Assembly: GCA_964450645.1 (NCBI GenBank)
Contig: CAYVEB010000034.1
Coordinates: forward strand, 1 to 17,367
Reading direction: 5' to 3'
DNA: 17,367 bases
From: JAKSPM01 sp964450645
GTDB taxonomy: Bacteria > Bacillota > Clostridia > Oscillospirales > Oscillospiraceae
The notes beneath the pieces are model-generated. The model searched no databases. It was not told where the DNA came from and worked only from the letters and a program-made list of their open reading frames with translations. Below, in pieces: positions 12,596 to 17,367 of this stretch. Position 1 is the first letter of the stretch. Every line of letters begins with the position of its first letter. A program made the position numbers and the translations under genes.

Positions 12596-13935
12596 ATGGA
12601 TGAAGATGTGTTGAACCGGCACTCGCCCCAATCGTTGGAGGCCGAGCAGTCGGTGCTGGGCGCGATGCTCATTGACAGCCGGTGTATCAGCGACGTCATC
12701 GGCATTGTGCGGCCGGAGGATTTTTATCTCCAGCAGAACCGGGATATTTTTGAGACGATCTATACCATGTTCAACTACTCCCAGCCTGTGGATCCGGTGA
12801 CGGTGCTGGACAAGATGAAAGAGCGCGGTGTCTTCGACGAGCAGCAGACGACTAACTATTTGGCGCAGCTGATGGAAATTACGCCAACGGCCGCCAATGT
12901 CAAGCGGTACGCCGCCATTGTCCGGGACAAAGCGCTGCTGCGTAGTCTCTCCGAGACCGCGTCGGACATCCAGGACACGGTATACAGGGGCGTGGGAACG
13001 GCGGAGGAAATTCTGGAGGCCGCCGAAAAGAAGGTGTTTGCCCTGCGGAAGGGCAACGACGAGTCCTTGGAACGCATCGGCACCATCATGCTCAAGGTGT
13101 TCGACCGACTGACGGAGCTCTATGAATCCGGCAGCGAGATCCCTGGCCTGTCCACCGGCCTGAAAGACCTGGACAAGCTGATCTCCGGGTTAAACCGGTC
13201 GGATCTGATCCTGATCGCGGGGCGGCCCGGTATGGGGAAGACGTCCATCGGACTGAACATCGCGCTGAATGTGGCGAAGGCGTCGCCCAAAACGGTGGTG
13301 GTGTTTTCGCTGGAGATGTCTAAGGAGCAGCTGGTCTCCCGCCTGATTTCGGGGGAGAGTTTTGTGGACAACAACAAGCTGATGACCGGCCAGCTGAGCG
13401 TGGAGGACTGGAGCAAGTTGGGCGTCGCGTCCGCGGCCCTGGCGCAGACAGACATCCGCGTGGACGACAACCCGACGATCACCGTGGCGGAGATGAACGC
13501 AAAGTGCCGCCGGATTGAGAATCTGGGGCTGGTGGTGATCGACTATTTGCAGCTGATGACCTCCGCCGGCGGGCGCCAGAGCTATAACAATGAAAACCGC
13601 CAACAGGTGGTTTCCGATATCTCCCGGAGCCTAAAAATCATGGCCAAGGAGCTGAATGTGCCGGTGATCTGCCTGAGCCAGCTGTCCCGCGCCAACGAGC
13701 AGCGCAGCGACAAGCGGCAATGCTCTCCGATTTGCGGGAATCCGGCGCGATCGAACAGGACGCGGATGCAGTGATTTTTCTCTATCGCGACGACTATTAT
13801 AATAAAGAATCCAACGAGCCAAACGTGGCCGAGGCCATCGTGGCCAAAAACCGCCACGGGGCGACCGGCACGGTGAAATTACAGTGGCTGCCCCAGTATA
13901 CCACCTTTGCCGACAGGGAGTGGAAGCATGTGTAG
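12596..13935 (+). pseudogene. dnaB: Replicative DNA helicase DnaB, interrupted by a one-base frameshift
   Basis: The hexameric helicase unwinds DNA at the replication fork. ATG 12596 follows GGGAGTGG and gives an N-terminal domain (1-150), then the RecA-like motor with Walker A GRPGMGKT (209-216), FSLEMSKEQL and VVIDYLQLM. After RANEQRSDKR (codon 13715-13717) the frame is lost and ends in foreign sequence at 13774. The correct C-terminus continues one base off from 13720 with MLSDLRESGAIEQDADAV and FLYRDDYYNKES to the stop at 13935. Inserting one base between 13717 and 13720 (restoring Arg-Pro-Met) yields 446 residues, full family length. No slippery heptamer is seen. Because dnaB is essential, a sequencing or assembly error is likelier than true loss. 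Intact counterpart elsewhere is not excluded. Confidence 0.95.
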
Positions 13936-15232
13936 CGATCTGTCCCGGCGGTTGGACGGCCTGTTCAAACCGGGGCAGCGGGTGATCTGTGCGACCTCCG
14001 GCGGCGCGGATTCCATAGCGCTGTTGACGTGCCTGTGGATGGCGCGGGAGCGGCTGGGCATCGACCTTGCGGCCGCCCATTTTAACCACCGCCTGCGGGG
14101 CGCGGAATCTGACGGGGACGAGGCGTTTGTCCGGGATTTTTGCCTTGAGCGGGGGATCCCCCTGTACGCGGGTGGCGGCGACGTGGCCGGGCGGGCCAGG
14201 CAGACCGGCGAAAGCGTGGAACAGGCCGCGCGGGCGCTGCGCTATGCGTTTTTGAACAGTCTGCCCTGCGACTGGATCGTTACGGCGCACACCGCTGATG
14301 ACAACGCGGAGACGCTGCTGATGAACCTCCTTCGGGGAACCGGCTTGCGGGGGCTATGCGGCATTCCGCCCCGGCGCGGGAAGATTCTTCGCCCGTTTTT
14401 GACGACCACGCGGGAGGAAATTCAGGCTTTCCTGACGCACCGGAAGATTCCGCATGTGGAGGACGCCACCAACGCGCTGGACGGCGCGCTGCGCAACCGA
14501 ATTCGCCACCGGCTGCTGCCGCTGTGCAAAGAGGAGAACCCGGATTTTTTGCGCGACGTCGCCCAGATGACCCAAATCCTGCGGCGGGACGAAGCGCTGC
14601 TGGCCCGCCAGACAGCGGATGGCCTGGAGACGTGCCGGAAGCGGGACGGATACAGCGTGCGGGCGCTGCGCGCGATGCCGGACGCGCTGCGCGCGCGGGC
14701 GCTGCGCCAGCTGTTGACGTATTGGAACGTGTCCAAACCCACGCGGCGCCATGTGGCGGGGCTGGAGCGGCTGGTGTGGTCGGAGAATCCGTCCGCGCGG
14801 GTGAACTTGCCCGGCGGCGTGGTGGCGGCGCGGGAGTACGATGTGCTCAGACGCCAAGAGGGGGACCAACCGGCGTTCGCACCGGTTCGGCTCAATCCAA
14901 ACGGGGTTACCTACCTGCCGGAATGTGGGCTGGAAATTTTTTGCCGCCCCGCCGGGAAGATCGTGAATACGCCGTCACATTTTTGTGTTGTACCCCATGG
15001 CCCCGTCACGGTCCGGCCCAGGCGGCCGGGGGATGTAATCACTCTGTCTGGCGGCGAAAAGACTTTAAAAAAACTGATGATCGACCGCAAGATTCCCCGT
15101 TATCTGCGTCCGTCCCTGCCGGTGCTGGCGGATCGGGACGGCGTACTGGCCGTGTATTCCATTGGCGCTAATCTGGCGCGTATGGACGGCGGCGACGCGC
15201 TGTCAATTGAAATTTGTCAAATCAATTTATAA
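13928..15232 (+). CDS. tilS: tRNA(Ile)-lysidine synthase TilS
   Basis: TilS uses ATP and lysine to convert cytidine 34 of tRNA-Ile(CAU) to lysidine, giving it isoleucine identity and AUA reading. The PP-loop SGGADS (residues 24-29), HFNHRLRG (51-58) and HTADDNAETLLMNLLRGTG (from residue 121) are the nucleotide-binding and catalytic core; a C-terminal domain with FCRPAG, VRPRRPGD and KTLKKLMIDRKIP follows. At 434 residues it is the long two-domain type. ATG 13928 overlaps the dnaB stop by eight bases (ATGTGTAG) and follows GGGAGTGG, so translation is coupled to the rejoined dnaB frame. In many Firmicutes tilS is followed by hpt and then ftsH; hpt is missing here. Confidence 0.96.
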   Translation: MCSDLSRRLDGLFKPGQRVICATSGGADSIALLTCLWMARERLGIDLAAAHFNHRLRGAESDGDEAFVRDFCLERGIPLYAGGGDVAGRARQTGESVEQAARALRYAFLNSLPCDWIVTAHTADDNAETLLMNLLRGTGLRGLCGIPPRRGKILRPFLTTTREEIQAFLTHRKIPHVEDATNALDGALRNRIRHRLLPLCKEENPDFLRDVAQMTQILRRDEALLARQTADGLETCRKRDGYSVRALRAMPDALRARALRQLLTYWNVSKPTRRHVAGLERLVWSENPSARVNLPGGVVAAREYDVLRRQEGDQPAFAPVRLNPNGVTYLPECGLEIFCRPAGKIVNTPSHFCVVPHGPVTVRPRRPGDVITLSGGEKTLKKLMIDRKIPRYLRPSLPVLADRDGVLAVYSIGANLARMDGGDALSIEICQINL

Positions 15233-15249
15233 AATAAGAGGATAAGAAT

Positions 15250-17226
15250 TTGAAACCAAAAATCCGACTCACCAACCTTCTTTTATACGCTTTGTGTATA
15301 ACGTCGCTGGTCTATATGATCTTCCATTTTGCCAGCGCGGATGATGGCCCGAAGCTGGACTACTCCCAGGTCAAGCAGCTGTTCTATAACGAGCAGGTCA
15401 AGAGTTTCACAACGAAAGACGGCGTACTGACCTTGCAGCTGCACGAGCCGTATGAGGGCCAGCTAGAGCTGGAATATGAGCTGCCCAGTTTTTCCGTGTT
15501 CTACGACGACCTCAATGATCTGATCGAAGAACAGTACAACAAAGGGAACAACGGCGTCATTGAGTCCTATGACTATCTGCCGGATACACAGGTGTCGTGG
15601 ATCGTTTCGATGATCCCGTATTTCATTATGATCCTTGTTATGGTTGTGATCCTGATTTACTTCACTAGGCGGACCACCGGCGGCAACGGTGTGGGGAAGT
15701 TTGTCCGCGCCAACGTCCGCAGCGGCGCGGCGGGCAAGAAAGTCACCTTTGACGACGTGGCAGGTGCCGACGAGGAAAAGGCCGAGCTGCAGGAGATTGT
15801 CGATTTTCTCCGGGATCCGCAAAAGTACGCCCGGATGGGGGCAAAGGTACCCAAGGGCGTGTTGCTGGTGGGCCCTCCGGGTACCGGCAAGACGCTGCTG
15901 GCCCGCGCGGTGGCGGGCGAGGCGGATGTGGAGTTTTTGTCCATCTCCGGCTCTGACTTCGTGGAGCTGTACGTCGGCGTCGGTGCCAGCCGCGTGCGCG
16001 ACTTGTTTGAACAGGCGAAAAAAGTTGCACCCGCCATTGTGTTTATCGATGAAATCGACGCGGTCGGCCGCCGGCGCGGCGCCGGAATGGGCGGCGGCCA
16101 CGACGAGCGGGAGCAGACGCTCAATCAGCTGCTGGTGGAGATGGACGGTTTCAGCAAAAATGAAGGCGTCATCATCATGGCGGCCACAAACCGCGCCGAT
16201 ATTCTCGATCCTGCCCTGTTACGCCCCGGCCGCTTTGACCGGCAGATCTATGTCGGTGAGCCGGACGCGGCGGGCAGAGAGGCGATTTTGAGGATCCACG
16301 CCCGGGAAAAGCCCCTAGCGGATACGGTTGATTTGAAGGTGGTTGCGCACGCGACCGTCGGTTTCACCGGAGCGGATCTGGAGAACGTACTCAACGAGGC
16401 GGCGCTGCTGGCTGCCCGCAGCAACCGCCCTGTGATCCTGATGTCGGACGTGGAGGAAGCTGTATTAAAGGTGATCGCCGGCCCGGAGAAAAAGAGCCAC
16501 GCGGTGTCCAGCTATGACCGGCATCTGTTTGCCATCCACGAGGCCGGTCATGCGGTGGCGGGCTATTGCCTGCCCACCCAGGACCCGGTGCACCGGATTA
16601 CCGTGGTGCCCCGCGGCAGAGCGGCCGGCATGACGATCAGCCTGCCAGAAAAGGATTCGGATTCGCTGTCGCGCAATAAGATGTATGAGACGCTGATCAT
16701 GACGCTTGCCGGCCGTGTGGCCGAGCAAATTTGCTTGGACGACATATCCACCGGCGCGTCCAACGATCTGGAGCGGGCGACCTCGCTGGCACGGGATATG
16801 GTGGCCAAGTACGGTATGAGCGAGCGTATTGGCCCGGTCAGCTTTGACAACAGCGGGGAAATTTTTGTGGGCCGCGACTATGAAAAGACCAAAGCTTATT
16901 CCGAGCGTACTGCTGGCGAGATTGACGACGAGATCAGAGCGCTGCTGGAGCGGGCCTACGCAGACTGCACGGAACTTTTGACGCAGCGCCGCGAAAAGGT
17001 GGAGGAGATCGCCGCCTATCTGGAGGAGCACCTGAACATGAACCGCTCTCAGTTTGAAGCCTGCATGGAGGGCCGGGAGATTCCGGGCGGCGAGGAGAGC
17101 CTGTTTGCGTCTTTCCGCGAGGAAGACGAGGGGGCCAACGAATCCGAGCAAGTGAAGGAATCTGAGGAATCTGAGGAATCTGAGGAATCTGAGGAATCTG
17201 AGGAATCTGACGAAGATGTGGAATAA
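15250..17226 (+). CDS. ftsH: ATP-dependent zinc metalloprotease FtsH
   Basis: The membrane-anchored hexameric AAA protease degrades misfolded and regulatory membrane proteins. It has two N-terminal helices (about 9-27 and 117-138) with an extracytoplasmic domain between them, an AAA module with Walker A GPPGTGKT (208-215), Walker B VFIDEID (264-270) and Arg325/Arg328 in RPGRFDR, and the M41 protease with HEAGH (430-434) and the third zinc ligand Asp506 in GASNDLERA. The start is TTG 15250, with AGAGGAT about eight bases upstream. The 658 residues fit the family. The oddity is the C-terminus: after residue 636 it is a Ser-Glu-Glu repeat encoded by tandem 9-bp units. A terminator follows directly. 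Confidence 0.98.
   Translation: MKPKIRLTNLLLYALCITSLVYMIFHFASADDGPKLDYSQVKQLFYNEQVKSFTTKDGVLTLQLHEPYEGQLELEYELPSFSVFYDDLNDLIEEQYNKGNNGVIESYDYLPDTQVSWIVSMIPYFIMILVMVVILIYFTRRTTGGNGVGKFVRANVRSGAAGKKVTFDDVAGADEEKAELQEIVDFLRDPQKYARMGAKVPKGVLLVGPPGTGKTLLARAVAGEADVEFLSISGSDFVELYVGVGASRVRDLFEQAKKVAPAIVFIDEIDAVGRRRGAGMGGGHDEREQTLNQLLVEMDGFSKNEGVIIMAATNRADILDPALLRPGRFDRQIYVGEPDAAGREAILRIHAREKPLADTVDLKVVAHATVGFTGADLENVLNEAALLAARSNRPVILMSDVEEAVLKVIAGPEKKSHAVSSYDRHLFAIHEAGHAVAGYCLPTQDPVHRITVVPRGRAAGMTISLPEKDSDSLSRNKMYETLIMTLAGRVAEQICLDDISTGASNDLERATSLARDMVAKYGMSERIGPVSFDNSGEIFVGRDYEKTKAYSERTAGEIDDEIRALLERAYADCTELLTQRREKVEEIAAYLEEHLNMNRSQFEACMEGREIPGGEESLFASFREEDEGANESEQVKESEESEESEESEESEESDEDVE
17158..17211 (+). 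repeat. 9-bp tandem repeat in the 3' end of ftsH
   Basis: GAATCTGAG is repeated five times perfectly, followed by GAATCTGAC, six units over 54 bp. It is in frame and encodes Glu-Ser-Glu repeats. Because the unit length is a multiple of three, gain or loss of copies changes the length of the acidic tail without breaking the reading frame. Confidence 0.95.
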
Positions 17227-17229
17227 AAG

Positions 17230-17282
17230 GCGGCCCCAAGCTGCCAAAGGGCTGAAAATTCGGCGGCATGGGGCGCATTTTT
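17230..17282 (+). terminator. Rho-independent terminator after ftsH
   Basis: The left arm 17230-17245 (GCGGCCCCAAGCTGCC) pairs with the right arm 17262-17276, with one bulge, one A/A mismatch and one G-T wobble, over a loop of about 16 bases. T at 17278-17282 follows. It closes the long rightward operon. Confidence 0.8.
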
Positions 17283-17309
17283 CCGGAAATGAAAAATATT
17301 CCCGGAAAA
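17278..17309. repeat. Inverted repeat after the ftsH terminator
   Basis: TTTTTCCGG (17278-17286) faces CCGGAAAAG (17302-17310) over an AT-rich 15-base interval. It may extend termination or be the site of a leftward terminator or operator in front of the next promoter. Confidence 0.4.
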
Positions 17310-17322
17310 GACAAAAAATCTC

Positions 17323-17351
17323 TTGACAAAGGGGAAGAAACGTGGTAGGAT
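17323..17351 (+). promoter_or_regulatory. Sigma-A promoter of the next gene, at the window edge
   Basis: A perfect TTGACA (17323-17328), a 17-bp spacer and TAGGAT (17346-17351) point to a transcript starting at about 17358, with the gene itself outside the window. The arrangement after a terminator marks a new transcription unit. Confidence 0.75.
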
Positions 17352-17367
17352 GTAAAAGCTGTCTATG

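Noticed and set aside
13720..13935. Separate small gene starting at ATG 13720
   Set aside because: Its translation is the conserved C-terminus of DnaB (SDLRESGAIEQDADAV), and no ribosome-binding site precedes it. It is the continuation of dnaB after the lost base.
15207..15235. Promoter-like pair TTGAAA, 17 bp, TAAAAT in front of ftsH
   Set aside because: The expected transcript would begin at about 15242, inside the ribosome-binding site and only eight bases before the start codon, so it could not make a normal leader. The AT-rich end of tilS explains the match.

Overview
The window reads as a chromosomal segment of an anaerobic, spore-forming Firmicute, most likely a member of the Oscillospiraceae (Oscillibacter/Flavonifractor-like). 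The reasons are the sporulation genes yabP and yabQ, the gene orders yabP-yabQ-divIC-S1 and gdpP-rplI-dnaB, GC-rich codon use in the core genes, and a small protein next to pepF whose style I associate with that family. The placement is inference from gene content, not from a search.

Layout. 1-700 is an AT-richer, decayed patch. It holds GGTTAAG-type palindromes and 10-bp tandem repeats, a duplicated 46-bp element, a remnant of a Cpl-7-type (CW_7) cell-wall-binding domain from a lysozyme, and a 20-bp-arm hairpin. 702-2772 (minus) carries a small hypothetical gene overlapping the oligoendopeptidase gene pepF. 3135-4902 (plus) carries a Gly-rich TPM-like membrane protein and a PspA/IM30 protein, probably an envelope-stress pair, closed by a strong terminator. 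4983-6597 is a second decayed patch: a frameshifted GIVSIG-repeat gene remnant, an intact Cys-rich KTR-type mini-gene of mobile-element type, an XRE regulator and broken reading frames.

6598-9784 (minus) is one tight operon, yabP-yabQ-divIC-S1-SDR-uppP, linking spore cortex/coat functions, septum formation, an RNA-binding protein, an SDR oxidoreductase and recycling of the undecaprenyl lipid carrier. A divergent intergenic region carries a sigma-E-like site for yabP and a sigma-A promoter for gdpP. 10115-17226 (plus) is gdpP-rplI-dnaB-tilS-ftsH: c-di-AMP turnover, ribosomal protein L9, replicative helicase, tRNA-Ile lysidine synthesis and a membrane AAA protease. It ends with a terminator, and the promoter of the next gene follows at the right edge.

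Notable points: dnaB is broken by a one-base deletion, and the yabQ frame runs into divIC downstream of poly-A tracts, so sequence errors or real lesions need sorting out. uppP probably starts at a CTG. ftsH ends in a 9-bp tandem repeat encoding an acidic tail. I did not find a CRISPR array, an rRNA or tRNA gene, an intact transposase, or a convincing new defence system.
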